A stretch of DNA of 64,000 nucleotides from Streptacidiphilus sp. 4-A2 (GTDB lineage Bacteria > Actinomycetota > Actinomycetes > Streptomycetales > Streptomycetaceae): contig JAAFYY010000001.1 of NCBI GenBank assembly GCA_014284505.1, positions 4,898,001 through 4,962,000 of the forward strand. Direction: 5' to 3'. Of this stretch, positions 20,789 to 30,588 are shown one piece after another; the first letter of the stretch is position 1; each line of letters begins with the position of its first letter. The notes under the pieces were generated by a model. It saw nothing but the letters and a program-made list of their open reading frames with translations, had not been told where the DNA came from and ran no database searches. Made by a program: the position numbers and the translations under genes.

Positions 20789-20955
20789 GGATCGCTGACG
20801 GAGATCGCTGGCAGAAATCGCACGCCAGAAATCGCACTGCCAGAAATCAGCTGACAGAGATCAGCTGACAAAAATCAGCCGCTGACCGCCAGCTGCTGTT
20901 CATCAACCGGCAGTCATCAACCGACAGTCATCAGTCGATGGTCATCAGCTGCTGA
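20789..20955. repeat. two adjoining arrays of about 14-bp units
   Basis: The first array is built of variants of GAAATCAGCTGACA and GAGATCAGCTGACA. The second is TCATCAACCGGCAG (20900), TCATCAACCGACAG (20914), TCATCAGTCGATGG (20928) and TCATCAGCTGCTGA (20942), running into the stop of the lipoprotein gene. The DNA lies between two convergent genes and its low GC stands out. Confidence 0.8.
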
Positions 20956-21505
20956 CCATCTGGGTCAGCTGGCTCGCCGACGGGACCTGGTCGGTGACAT
21001 TGAGCCCGTTGCTGCTGCCCGCCGACTTGAAGCCGTTGACCGTGTTCTGGACCTGGTTGAAGTCCGCGTCGGTGGCCGTGCCGCCCTTGATCTTGCTGGG
21101 CAGGCTCTTGATGCTCGCCACCGCGGCGGACAGCGCGCCGGTGGCCTTGGACAGCGTCGGGTCGCCCTTGGCGTCGGTCAGCGCGGCCGACAGCCGGTTG
21201 TAGGTGAACGCCCCGGCCAGTCCGCCCTTGATCAGCGCCGCGGTACGGCCCTTGGCCCCACTCTTGAAGGTCCCCGCCTTGAACGGCTTGTACAGCCACT
21301 GGTAAGCGGCGCCCGCGGCCAGGCTCGCGTTCAGCACGAACTTCGTCTTGGCCAGCTTGACCGCCTCGGCGCTGGTGGTCGGCGAGGCCACGGTCGCGGC
21401 GGCGTTGGCGGTGGACTTGCTGGAGCTGGAGCAGCCGGGCAGTACCAGCAGCGAGGCGGCGAGCGTCGCGGCGGCGATCGAGTTGCGGAGCGTCGGGGTC
21501 GACAC
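20945..21505 (-). CDS. secreted lipoprotein, function unknown
   Basis: A 186-residue protein starting with GTG at 21505, 7 bases after GGAGGA. The signal peptide ends in the lipobox LVLPGC, so the Cys is lipid-modified and the protein sits on the outer face of the membrane. The Ser/Lys/Ala-rich linker SSSSKSTANAAATVASP is followed by an Ala/Lys-rich helical body with FVLNASLAAGAAYQWLYKPFKAG. No known domain. The last codons coincide with a 14-bp repeat array. Confidence 0.75.
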   Translation of the reverse strand: MSTPTLRNSIAAATLAASLLVLPGCSSSSKSTANAAATVASPTTSAEAVKLAKTKFVLNASLAAGAAYQWLYKPFKAGTFKSGAKGRTAALIKGGLAGAFTYNRLSAALTDAKGDPTLSKATGALSAAVASIKSLPSKIKGGTATDADFNQVQNTVNGFKSAGSSNGLNVTDQVPSASQLTQMVSS

Positions 21506-21658
21506 GGTGGGTCCTCCGGAGATCAACGGACAGTGAGCCCACGCTCACACGGCCGCTCGGGCGCGGCGAACCACTACCGTCCGAACGGGTGACATCCCAC
21601 TGCCGTACGCCCCCGGCCACGGCCTGCTTCCGGGCGCGCACGCCCGGCGTGCGCTCCG

Positions 21659-21726
21659 GCAGCTCGGACTCCCAGGCAGCTCGGGCTTCCAGGCAGGTCG
21701 GGCTTCCAGGCAGGTCGGGCTTCCAG
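21659..21726. repeat. four 17-bp tandem units
   Basis: Units GCAGCTCGGACTCCCAG, GCAGCTCGGGCTTCCAG and two of GCAGGTCGGGCTTCCAG, with a fifth decayed copy. They lie in the gap between the lipoprotein gene and the TetR gene. A further 15-bp repeat (CTCGGGCTGCTGG core) at about 21817-21860 falls in the 3' end of the TetR gene. Confidence 0.85.
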
Positions 21727-21811
21727 GCAGCGCAGGGCTGCGAGGATACCCCCGGTCGAGGCCGTTCACCGGCTCGTCGAGCGGCGCGGGCAACCGGGCC
21801 CGCTGTCGCCG

Positions 21812-22569
21812 CTACTGGTACTCGGGCTGCTGGCACTCGGGCTGCTGGTGCTCGGACCGGCATTCGGTCTCGGGGTAGCGGGCGCCGTGCAGCCGGGGTT
21901 CCAGGCCGATCCAGATGACCGACATCAGCCGCCGCGCGGTCTCCTCCGGCGGCTCCGGACCGGTGTCCAGCACCCAGCCGGCCAGCGCGTCGGCCGCGCC
22001 GACGATGGCCTGGGCGACCGCGGCCGCCTCGCCCCGGTCCGGACGGACCCCGGCCGGGGCGGGACCGCCGTCGCGCGGGGCCGGTACCGAGGCCCGGGCG
22101 GCCCGGCGGACCAGCGCGGTGACCGCCCGGACGACCTGGCCGCGGGCCGCGGCCACCTCCGCCACGATCGGCTCGCCCTGGGCGCGCGCCTGCTGGTAGA
22201 GCACGGTCCAGCTGTCGCGGTGCTCGGCGACATAGGCGAAGAAGGCGGTCAGCCCGCGCCGCAGCTGTTCGCCGGTCTCCAGGCCCGGCTCGGCGGCCTG
22301 GGAGACGGCGCCGATCAGCCGGTCCGCCTCGCGCCGGATGCAGGCCGCGAACAGCGCCTCCTTGGAGCCCAGGTAGAGGTAGAGCATGGGCTTGGAGACG
22401 TCCGACGCCTCGGCGATCTCGTCCATGGAGGAGGCGTGGTAGCCGCAGCGGGAGAACACCCGTACGGCCGCGTCCAGCATCTGCTGCTCGCGTTGGGCAC
22501 GCGGCATCCGCTTGGCCTTGGGGGGCGGGGCGCCGGCTCCGGGGCGGCGGGGCGTACGTCCGATCGCAT
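21812..22569 (-). CDS. TetR-family transcriptional regulator
   Basis: The DNA-binding part REQQMLDAAVRVFSRCGYHASSMDEIAEASDVSKPMLYLYLGSKEALFAACIRREADR is a textbook TetR helix-turn-helix. About 230-250 residues. The C-terminal tail HQQPECQQPEYQ is low-complexity and encoded by a 15-bp repeat, so it is probably not part of the ligand-binding domain. An in-frame ATG at 22507 gives MPRAQREQQ; the start at 22569 (MRSDVRPAAPEPAPRP) needs one slip in the C run near 22525. It diverges from the aldehyde/alcohol dehydrogenase genes and most likely represses them and itself through the palindrome at 22762. Confidence 0.85.
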
Positions 22570-22761
22570 TGGCCGAGTCTATGGCGTCACCGCGGCATCC
22601 ATGGCGTCACCGGACCATCCACACAGTGCCATCGGGGCCGACGGGTGGCACGGCCGACGCGCGGGCGGCACGGCCGACGCGGCCGACGCGGGCGGGCCGT
22701 GCTGGTCGCTGTGAGCCGGGAACTCTCCCGGGCACTTGCGTCGGGCGCGCCCGGCTAATTA

Positions 22762-22776
22762 ACTAGCATCGCTAGT
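22762..22776. promoter_or_regulatory. palindrome, likely TetR operator
   Basis: ACTAGCATCGCTAGT is a perfect 6-bp inverted repeat with a 3-bp spacer, in an AT-rich patch between the divergent TetR and aldehyde dehydrogenase genes. Size, symmetry and place suit a TetR dimer. Confidence 0.65.
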
Positions 22777-22828
22777 AAGCCCGCAGCAGTCACCAGCGAC
22801 AGCGCGGCCGCGACGGAAGGACCAACCG

Positions 22829-24229
22829 GTGCAGCAGCACGGAGACCAGTACATCGGCGGCGCTTGGCGGAGTCGCTCAGCGGGGAGTCCATCACGGTGC
22901 TGAACCCGGCGACCGAGGAGCCGCTGGCGACCGTCCCGGCGGGCGGGGCGAGGACGTCGACGCCGCGGTGGCCGCCGCCCGGGCCGCCGCCCGCACCTGG
23001 GGTGCGACCACCCGAGGAGCGCCTGGCGCACCTGACCCGGCTGCGGGACGGCCTGGCCGCCGCCCAGCAGGAGATCGCCGGACCGTCACCGCCGAGCTGG
23101 GCGCGCCGGTCGGCTTCGCCACCGCCGTCCAGGCCGGGCTGCCGCTCGCGGTCGCCGAGTCGTACCTGGACATCCTGGCCGAGTACGAGTTCACCGAGCA
23201 GATCGGCAACTCCATCGTCTACGCCGAGCCGGCCGGGGTGGTCGGCGCGATCACCCCGTGGAACTACCCGCTGCACCAGATCGTCGCCAAGGTCGTCCCG
23301 GCGCTGGCGGCCGGGTGCACGTGGTGCTCGCCGAGGACACCCCGTTGGTGGCCCGGCTGTTCGCCCGGATCGTGCACCAGGCGGGCTTCCCGGACGGGTG
23401 TTCAACCTGGTCACCGGCGTCGGCTCGGTGGCCGGGGCGGCCCTGGCCGCACCCGGGGTGGACCTGGTCTCCTTCACCGGCTCCACCGCGGTCGGCCGGA
23501 CCATCGCCGGGACCGCCGGCGGCGCGATCAAGCGGGTCACTCTGGAGCTCGGCGGCAAGTCCGCCAACGTGGTGCTCCGGGCGCGGACCTGGCCCGCGCG
23601 GTCAATGTCAACGTCGCAATGTGATGTCCAACTCCGGTCAGACGTGCAGCGCCTGGACCCGGCTGCTGGTTCCCGCCGAGCAGTACCAGGAGGCCGTGGC
23701 GATCGCCGTCAAAGCCGCCGCGAAGTACGTCCCCGGTGACCCGGCCGACCCCGCCACCCGGCTCGGCCCGGTGGTCAGCGCCAAGCAGCGGGAGCGGGTC
23801 CGCGGCTATATCGAGGCGGCCGTGCGCGAGGGCGCGCGGATCGCGGCGGGCGGCGCGGAGGCCCCGGAGGGCCTGGACGCCGGCTTCTACGTCCGCCCGA
23901 CCGTCCTCGCCGACGTCACCGAGCAGATGACCGTCGCCCAGGAGGAGATCTTCGGCCCGGTGCTGTCGATCCTGGCCTACCGGGACGAGGAACACGCCCT
24001 GGAGATCGCCAACGGCACCTCCTACGGCCTCGCGGGCGGCGTCTGGGCGGCCGACAACGAGACCGCGGCGGCCTTCGCCCGGCGGATGGACACCGGCCAG
24101 GTCGACATCAACGGCGGGCGCTTCAACCCGCTGGCCCCCTTCGGCGGCTACAAGGGCTCCGGCGTCGGCCGGGAGCTGGGCCGGCACGGGCTGGAGGAGT
24201 TCCTCCAGGCCAAGTCGCTCCAGTTCTGA
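22829..24229 (+). CDS. aldehyde dehydrogenase (NAD-dependent)
   Basis: Oxidises an aldehyde to the acid. Starts with GTG at 22829 (VQQHGDQYIGGAW). Family marks: GVVGAITPWNYPLHQ, VSFTGSTAVGRTI, the catalytic Glu region LELGGKSANVVL, the catalytic Cys in SNSGQTCSAWTRLLVP, and EEIFGPVLSI. It ends HGLEEFLQAKSLQF, the usual C-terminus, giving about 470 residues. At least six frame slips lie between 22863 and 23625, the densest in the window; the last 600 bp read cleanly. The alcohol dehydrogenase gene starts 62 bases downstream, so the pair probably takes an alcohol to an acid in two steps under TetR control. Confidence 0.85.
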
Positions 24230-24291
24230 GCAAGTCCCCGTTCCAGGCCACCCCCAGGCCGTCCCGCTCCCGACACCCCAAGAGGTTCACC

Positions 24292-25353
24292 ATGGTCCGC
24301 GCCGCCCTGCTGCCCGCCGGGCGCAGCACTTGAGATCACCGAGATCGTCCTGCCCGAGCCCGGCCCCGGCCGGGTGCGGGTCAGGCTGGCCGCCGCCGGG
24401 GTCTGCCACTCCGACCTGTCGCTGTCCACCGGCGTGCTGCGCCGACCACCCCGACCGTGCTCGGCCACGAGGGCGCGGGCACGGTGGTCTCGGTCGGCGA
24501 GGGCGTGACCGCTGTCCGCCCGGGCGACGCGGTGGTGCTCAACTGGGCTCCCTCCTGCGGGAAGTGCCATCTGTGCGAGATCGGCGAACCGTGGCTGTGC
24601 GAGAACCAGTACGCCGCGTCGTGGAGACCTACGCGACTCTCCCGGACGGCACCGGGCTCTACCCGGGGCTGGGCGCGGCCGCCTTCGCCGAGGAGACCGT
24701 GGTCCACGAGAACGCGGTGGTCCCGCTGCCCGACGGGGTGCCGCTGACCTCGGCGGCGCTGCTCGGCTGCGCCGTGCTCACCGGCTACGGCGCGGTGCAC
24801 AACGCGGCCCGGGTGCGCGCGGGCGAGTCGGTGGTGGTGTTCGGCCTGGGCGGGATCGGCCTGGCCGTGCTCCAGGCGGCCCGGATGGCCGGGGCCTCGC
24901 CGATCATCGCGGTGGACGTCTCGCCGGAGAAGAGGAGCTGGCGCGGCGCACGGCGCCACCGAGTTCCTGCTCTCCGACGAGCAGACCCCCAAGGCCGTGC
25001 GCAGGCTCACCGGCGGCAGCACGGACCACGCCTTCGAGTGCGTCGGCCGCAGCAGCACCATCCGCGCCGCCTGGTCCTCGACCCGGCGCGGCGGGGCGGT
25101 GCTGGGCATCGGCGCCAAGGACGACCTGGTCTCCTTCTCGGCGCTGGAGGTGTTCCACTTCGCGCGCACCCTCAGCGCCTGCTGCTACGGCAACAGCGCC
25201 CCGGCCCGGGACATCCCGGTGCTGGCCGAGCATGTCGCGCGCGGGCGGCTGGACCTGGAGGCGCTGATCACCGACCGGATCACGCTGGACGGATCCCGGA
25301 GGCCTTCGAGCGGATGACCGCCGGACGCGGCGCGCTCGCTGGTGATCTTCTAG
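24292..25353 (+). CDS. zinc-dependent alcohol dehydrogenase (MDR family)
   Basis: About 355 residues. The catalytic zinc Cys is in AAGVCHSDLSLSTG with GHEGAGTVVSVGEGV following; the structural zinc is held by CGKCHLCEIGEPWLC. The cofactor-binding GLGGIGLAVLQAARMAGA and IIAVDVSPEK fit an NAD-type Rossmann fold. Frame slips near 24325, 24445, 24620, 24940 and 25295. It ends ARSLVIF with TAG at 25351. It follows the aldehyde dehydrogenase and resembles the Rxyl_3153-like subgroup found with such partners; the natural substrate is unknown. Confidence 0.85.
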
Positions 25354-25532
25354 CCCCGCCTTCCGCGGGCCTCGCCTTCCGCAGGCCCCGCCTCCCGCGG
25401 GCGCGGCCTTCACGGCCCCGGTCTCACCGGAGCTGCCGGGCCTGCCCGGGCCCCGACCGGAGCCCGGGCGGTCCGTTCGCTTTCTGTTAAGGTGGTTTGT
25501 TCGCCCGCACCAGCCCAAAACCGAGGATTCAC

Positions 25533-27144
25533 GTGAGCTCCGACCAGCCTGCCACCGCTGCCCAGTACTGCTGGAAGCGGACCGGCGTCGCACCTTCGCC
25601 GTCATCAGCCACCCCGACGCCGGTAAGTCCACGCTCACCGAGGCGCTGGCGCTGCACGCGCAGGCGATCACCTCGGCCGGCGCCGTGCACGGCAAGGGCG
25701 GTCGGCGCGGCGTCACCTCCGACTGGATGGAGCTGGAGCGCGAGCGCGGCATCTCGGTCACCTCCGCCGCGCTCCAGTTCGGGCACCAGGACCATGTGAT
25801 GAACCTGGTGGACACCCCTGGTCACGCCGACTTCTCGGAGGACACCTACCGGGTGCTGTCCGCGGTCGACTGCGCGATCATGCTGGTGGACGCGGCCAAG
25901 GGCCTGGAGGAGCAGACCCGCAAGCTGTTCTCGGTCTGCCGCCACCGCGGCGTCCCGGTGATCACCTTCATCAACAAGTGGGACCGCCGCGGACGCGAGT
26001 CGCTGGACCTGCTGGAGGACATCGAGAACGTCCTCGGGATCACCCCTGTCCGATGGTGTGGCCGGTCGGCGCCGCCGGGAACCTGCGCGGGCTGGTCGAG
26101 GCCGGCAACACCGAGCAGATGCGCCGCTTCACCCGGGTCCCCGGCGGCACGCACAAGGCAGTTGAGGAGAAGCTCACCGCCGAGCAGGCGGCGGCCGAGG
26201 AGGGCCCGCTCTGGGAGACCGCGCTGGAGGAGCTGGAGCTGGTGCTCTCCTCCGGCCCCGGCTGGAACGCCGAGGAGTTCCGGGCCGGGAACATCACCCC
26301 GGTGTTCTTCGGCGCCGCGCTCACCAACATCGGCGTCGGGCTGCTGCTGGACGCGGTGGTGGAGCTCGCGCCCGAGCCCGGCCCGCGCCCGCTGGCGGCC
26401 GGCGGCACGCGCCCGGTCGAGTCGGACTTCACCGGGCTGGTGTTCAAGATCCAGGCCAACATGGACCCGGCGCACCGGGACCGGATCGCCTTCGTCCGGG
26501 TCTGCTCCGGGGTGTTCGAGCGCGGTATGAACGTGACCCGCGCCGCGAGCGGGCGGTCCTTCGCGACCAAGTACGCGCACACCGTCTTCGGCGCCGAGCG
26601 CACCGTGGTCGACGTCTCCTACCCGGGCGACGTGGTCGGCCTGATCAACGCGACCGCGCTGCGGGTCGGCGACACCCTGTTCGCGGGCAAGAAGGCCGAG
26701 TTCCCGCCGTTGCCGGCGTTCGCGCCGGAGCACTTCGCGGTGGCCCGCCCCAAGGACATCAGCCGCTCCAAGCAGTTCCGCAAGGGCATCTCGCAGCTGG
26801 ACGAGGAGGGCGTGGTCCAGGTGCTGGTCTCCGACCGGCGCGGCGACCAGGCGCCGGTGCTGGCGGCGGTCGGGCCGATGCAGTTCGACGTGGTGCTGCA
26901 CCGGATGGAGCACGAGTTCTCGTCCGCGATCACGCTGGACTACCTGCCCTACAACATCGCCCGGGTGACCGACCCCGAGGGCGCCGCCACGCTCAACCGC
27001 CAGCGGCTGGTCAACGGCGAGGTACTGACCCGCCGTTCGGACGATGTGCTGCTGGCGCTGTTCGCGGACAAGTGGCAGATGAACGGCTTCGTCCGGAGCC
27101 ACCCGGACGTCAAGCTGGACACCCTGATCGCCACCGCCGACTGA
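25533..27144 (+). CDS. prfC: peptide chain release factor 3
   Basis: A translational GTPase that recycles class I release factors from the ribosome. G1 is SHPDAGKST, G3 is DTPGHADFSEDTYR, G4 is NKWD (most have NKxD) and the C-terminal RF3 domain contains FRKGISQLDEEGVVQ and ADKWQMNGFVRSHPDVKLDTLIATAD. About 535 residues as usual. The start GTG at 25533 gives VSSDQPATAAQYC; a slip near 25590 is needed before RRTFAVISHPDAGKST, and another near 26048. Stands alone. A T-rich patch upstream (25488-25502) may be its promoter. Confidence 0.93.
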
Positions 27145-27194
27145 CCGGCCCGACCCGGGCTGACCGGCCCGACCCGAACGGCCTGATCTGCCTG

Positions 27195-27228
27195 CCCCGG
27201 CCGACGCATGACGATGCGTCAGCCGGGG
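27195..27228. terminator. bidirectional terminator hairpin
   Basis: CCCCGGC plus GACGCAT (27195-27209) pairs with ATGCGTC plus GCCGGGG (27214-27228), with one mismatch and a GACG loop, between the convergent prfC and LacI genes. Confidence 0.85.
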
Positions 27229-27238
27229 CTTCCGGCGT

Positions 27239-28288
27239 TCAGGCGGACTCGCGCAGCACCAGGGTCGGGTGGAACACCGCCGACTGGAGGGCCTCTGCGG
27301 GTTCGGCGATCTGCTGTAGCAGCAGCTGCGCCATCCGCGCCGCCATCTCCTCCAGCGGCTGTCGGACGGTGGTCAGTTGCGGGTCACAGGCGAGAGCCGC
27401 GCTGCTGTCGTCGAAACCGACCAGGGCGACATCCCCGGGCACGCTGCGGCCCTCGCGGCCGAGCACCGGCAGCGCTCCCAGCGCCATCAGGTCGGAGGCG
27501 ACGAAGACCGCGTCGAACTCCGGGGTCCCGGCCAGCAGTCGGCGCATCGCCGCCGCTCCCCCGGCCTGGGTGAAGTCGCCCTCCACCATGCCCGCCTCGG
27601 TCAGACCGTGCGCGGCCAGCGCCTCCCGGAAGCCGGTGAGCCGCTCCTGGCTCGAGGGCATGTCCATGGGCCCGGCGACGGTGGCGATCCGCCGGCGTCC
27701 GACCGAGACCAGGTGCTCCACCGCGAGGGCTGCACCGGCCCGTTGGTCCGCCTCGACAAAGCTGATCGGGGTGGGGCGGCCCGGGCGTCCGGACAGCACC
27801 GCCGGGACCCTGGCCTCGGCGAGCATCCGGGGCAGCGGGTCGGCGGCGTGGCCGCAGATCAGCACCACGCCGTCGACGTGGCCCTGGCGCAGATAGCTGA
27901 CCAGGTTGGCGCGCGAGGCCGCGTCGTCCACCAGCATCAGCACCAGCTGCACGCCGCGCGGCCGGATGACCTCCATGACGCCGGTGACCACCCGGCCGAA
28001 GAAGGGGTCGGTGAACATACGACCGAGGAAGGGGTCGGCGACGGCCCGGGCCTCGGGCTCGGAGACCACCAGCGCGATCGAGTCGGTGCGCCGGGTGACC
28101 AGCGAACGCGCCGCCCGGTTGGGCACGTAGTCGGTCTCCGCGACCGCGCGCTCGACCAGTTCTCGCATGGCCGGGTCGACGGTGGTGTTCCCGTTGATGA
28201 CCCGGGAGACCGTGGCCCGGGACACCCCGGCGACCCGGGCCACGTCCTCCAGCGTGACCGACCCGGTGGACGGCGGCTTTCTGTTCAT
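27239..28288 (-). CDS. LacI-family transcriptional regulator
   Basis: A 349-residue protein starting MNRKPPSTGSVTLEDVARVAGVSRATVSRVINGNTTVDPAMRELVE, a standard LacI helix-turn-helix and hinge. The C-terminal periplasmic-binding-like domain carries VDGVVLICGHAADPLPRML and VALVGFDDSSAALACDPQLTTVRQPLEEM, the sugar-sensing part. Intact. It diverges from the chitinase gene across 286 bp; it might regulate it, but the intergenic region also has a DasR-like site, so the effector and targets are open. Confidence 0.9.
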   Translation of the reverse strand: MNRKPPSTGSVTLEDVARVAGVSRATVSRVINGNTTVDPAMRELVERAVAETDYVPNRAARSLVTRRTDSIALVVSEPEARAVADPFLGRMFTDPFFGRVVTGVMEVIRPRGVQLVLMLVDDAASRANLVSYLRQGHVDGVVLICGHAADPLPRMLAEARVPAVLSGRPGRPTPISFVEADQRAGAALAVEHLVSVGRRRIATVAGPMDMPSSQERLTGFREALAAHGLTEAGMVEGDFTQAGGAAAMRRLLAGTPEFDAVFVASDLMALGALPVLGREGRSVPGDVALVGFDDSSAALACDPQLTTVRQPLEEMAARMAQLLLQQIAEPAEALQSAVFHPTLVLRESA

Positions 28289-28394
28289 AGCGCAGTTATA
28301 CCGGCACCGGCGGCGGGTGGTCCGGTGCGCGGATCCAGGCACGGCCGGGCGGGCGCTCCCGCGCGGCGGAGCAGTAATCCTTCCTGCCCAAAAT

Positions 28395-28435
28395 TGGTCC
28401 AGACCCTTGACGCGAGCATGGCCCGCGAGTTCAAT
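28395..28435 (+). promoter_or_regulatory. DasR-like responsive element and chitinase promoter
   Basis: TGGTCCAGACC at 28395-28405 matches the core of the DasR operator (TGGTCTAGACCA consensus, one change), as found before streptomycete chitinase genes. TTGACG (28407) and TTCAAT (28430) spaced by 17 bp form a plausible promoter overlapping it. Three CTTGAAC copies follow, between 28442 and 28507. DasR releases this type of site on binding glucosamine-6-phosphate, so the gene would be induced by chitin breakdown. Confidence 0.65.
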
Positions 28436-28574
28436 CACACCTTGAACAAAGGGTCGTAGAAACCGGACCCGGTGCTCCATGTCTTGAACACAGCCACCAC
28501 CTCTTGAACGCAGCCCGTCGGCGCGCACCCCCGCATCCCGCCCGACGAACCACCGCCCCCGCAGGAGGACAGCC

Positions 28575-29920
28575 ATGCTCTGGCCACGTGTCAGCAGTTC
28601 GATAACCGCCGCCGCACTCCCCCTCGCCGCCATGGGGATGCTCGTTCGGCGGACCAGTACCGCCCAGGCCGCCACCAGCGCCTTCCCGCCCACTACGCCG
28701 CCCCCTACCTCCAGATCTCCAGCAGCGACGCGGGCGACATGGCCGCCGACATGAGCGCCACCGGCCTGAAGTACTACACCCTGGCGTTCCTGATCCCGCA
28801 GTCCGGCTGTACCCGGAGTGGGAGGACGACGGCTCCGGGGTCGGCGCGTTCAGCTCGCAGATCAACGCGCTCAAGGCGGACGGCGGCAACGTCATCATCT
28901 CCTTCGGCGGCGCCGACGGCGGCGAGCTCGCACAGACCTGCACCTCGGTCTCCGCCCTCACCGCGGCCTACGCGAACGTGTGTGAACACCTACGGGGTCA
29001 CCCGGCTGGACTTCGACATCGAGGGCAGCGTGCTGGACGACTCCGCCGCCAACACCCTGCGCAACGAGGCCCTCGCGGCGCTCCAGGCCGAGAACCCGGC
29101 CGTGCAGGTCGACTACACCCTGGCAGTGGCCCCCAACGGGCTGCCCTCCGAGGAGCTGGGCGTGCTCCAGAACGCCCAGAGCGAGGTGTCGACGTCAGCA
29201 CGGTCAACCTGATGACCATGGACTTCGGCGACGGCCAGAACGCCCTGGCGGACGCCGAATCCGCCTCCACCGACACCGCGAGCCAACTGGCGGCCTGTAC
29301 GGGATCTCCACTTCGGCGGCCTACGCCAAGGAGGGCTGACCCCATCGCCGGGCAGAACGACGACAACGAGAACTTCACCCAGGCCAACGCGTCCACCTGG
29401 AGTCCTTCGCCGCCGCCAACGGCGTGCAGGAGCTGTCGTTCTGGGAGGTCGACGGCTACGACAAGCCGGTCGGCTACGCCTACTCGAAGATCTTCAACGC
29501 GATCACCGGCAGCTCCGGCGGCGGCACCGGCACCGGCTCGGCGACCGGCGCGATCACCGGCTACGGCGGCTGTGCGTCGACGACCGCTCGGCCTCGACCG
29601 CCGACTACAACCCGGTCCAGGTCTACACCTGCAACGGCACCGACGCGCAGCAGTACCGTCGCCTCCGGCAACACCCTTCAGGTGCTGGGCAAGTGCATGG
29701 ACGTGGACGCGGCCGGCACGGCAACGGAACCACCGTCGACCTCTACGACTGCAACGGCACCGGCGCCCAGGTCTGGGTACCGCAGAGCGACGGCGCGCTG
29801 CTCAACCCGGAATCCGGCAAGTGCCTGGACGACACCGGCTGGTCCACCACCCCCGGCACCCAGCTCCAGCTCTGGTCCTGCACCGGCGCCGCCAACCAGC
29901 AGTGGTCCCTTCCGAGTTGA
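28575..29920 (+). CDS. secreted GH18 chitinase with CBM13 module
   Basis: Hydrolyses chitin outside the cell. After a signal peptide (MLWPRVSSSITAAALPLAAMG) the GH18 barrel reads DMSATGLKYYTLAFLIPQ, NVIISFGGADGGELA and TRLDFDIEGSVLDD. In the usual DxxDxDxE motif the first Asp is Thr here, while the D-x-D-x-E core with the catalytic Glu is kept. A Ser/Gly linker (GSSGGGTGTGSATG) leads to a ricin-type CBM13 with GKCMDVDAAG and GKCLDDTG repeats and QQW ends. Frame slips near 28680, 28800, 28980, 29190, 29295, 29330, 29395, 29570, 29655 and 29720. SD GGAGG precedes the ATG. The CBM13 is almost identical to that of the next gene. Confidence 0.83.
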
Positions 29921-30588
29921 CGTAGCGTCAATTCCACTCCGCAGAAGCCCAGCAGGAGGAAGCACTCATGCAGCAGCTGATCCCCAGGGCGGGGCGGCTC
30001 CGGCCGAGAACCACCGGAGGCATCGCACTGGCCGTGCTGGCGCTGACCATCGCCGCCCCCGGCACGGTCACCGCCGCCCAGGCCGCCACGCACGCCCAGG
30101 CCGCCACGCACGCCACGCCCCGCCGGTCACAGCACCGGTCACAGCGCAGGCCACAGCACCGGGCACAGCAGCTCCACCGGCACGACACCACCGCCGTCCG
30201 GGCCGCCGCGGCCGCGGCCGTGTCCCCCGGTCGGGCAGATCACCGGCTACGGCGGCCTGTGCATCGACGACCGCTCGGCCTCCACCGCCGACTACAACCC
30301 GGTCCAGGTCTACACCTGCAACGGCACCACCGCCCAGCAGTGGACCGTCACCTCCGGCAACACCTCCAGGTGCTCGGCAAGTGCATGGACGTCGACGCCG
30401 CCGGCACCGCCGGCACCAGCATCGACCTCTACGACTGCAACGGCACCGGCGCCCAGGTCTGGGAACCCAGAGCGACGGCGCGCTGCTCAATCCGGAATCC
30501 GGCAAGTGCCTGGACGACACCGGCTGGTCCACCACCCCGGCACCCAGCTCCAGATCTGGGACTGCACCGGCGCGCCAACCAGCAGTGG
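29553..30588 (+). repeat. duplicated CBM13 coding segment in two adjacent genes
   Basis: The segments 29553-29905 and 30238-30588 are near-identical at base level across about 350 bp, including synonymous positions, while the flanking linkers and catalytic domains differ completely. This points to recent duplication or gene conversion between the GH18 gene and the following gene. Confidence 0.9.

Noticed and set aside
20789..20955. Possible CRISPR array because of regular repeats
   Set aside because: Units of about 14 bp without spacers of uniform length and no cas genes; it is a tandem minisatellite.
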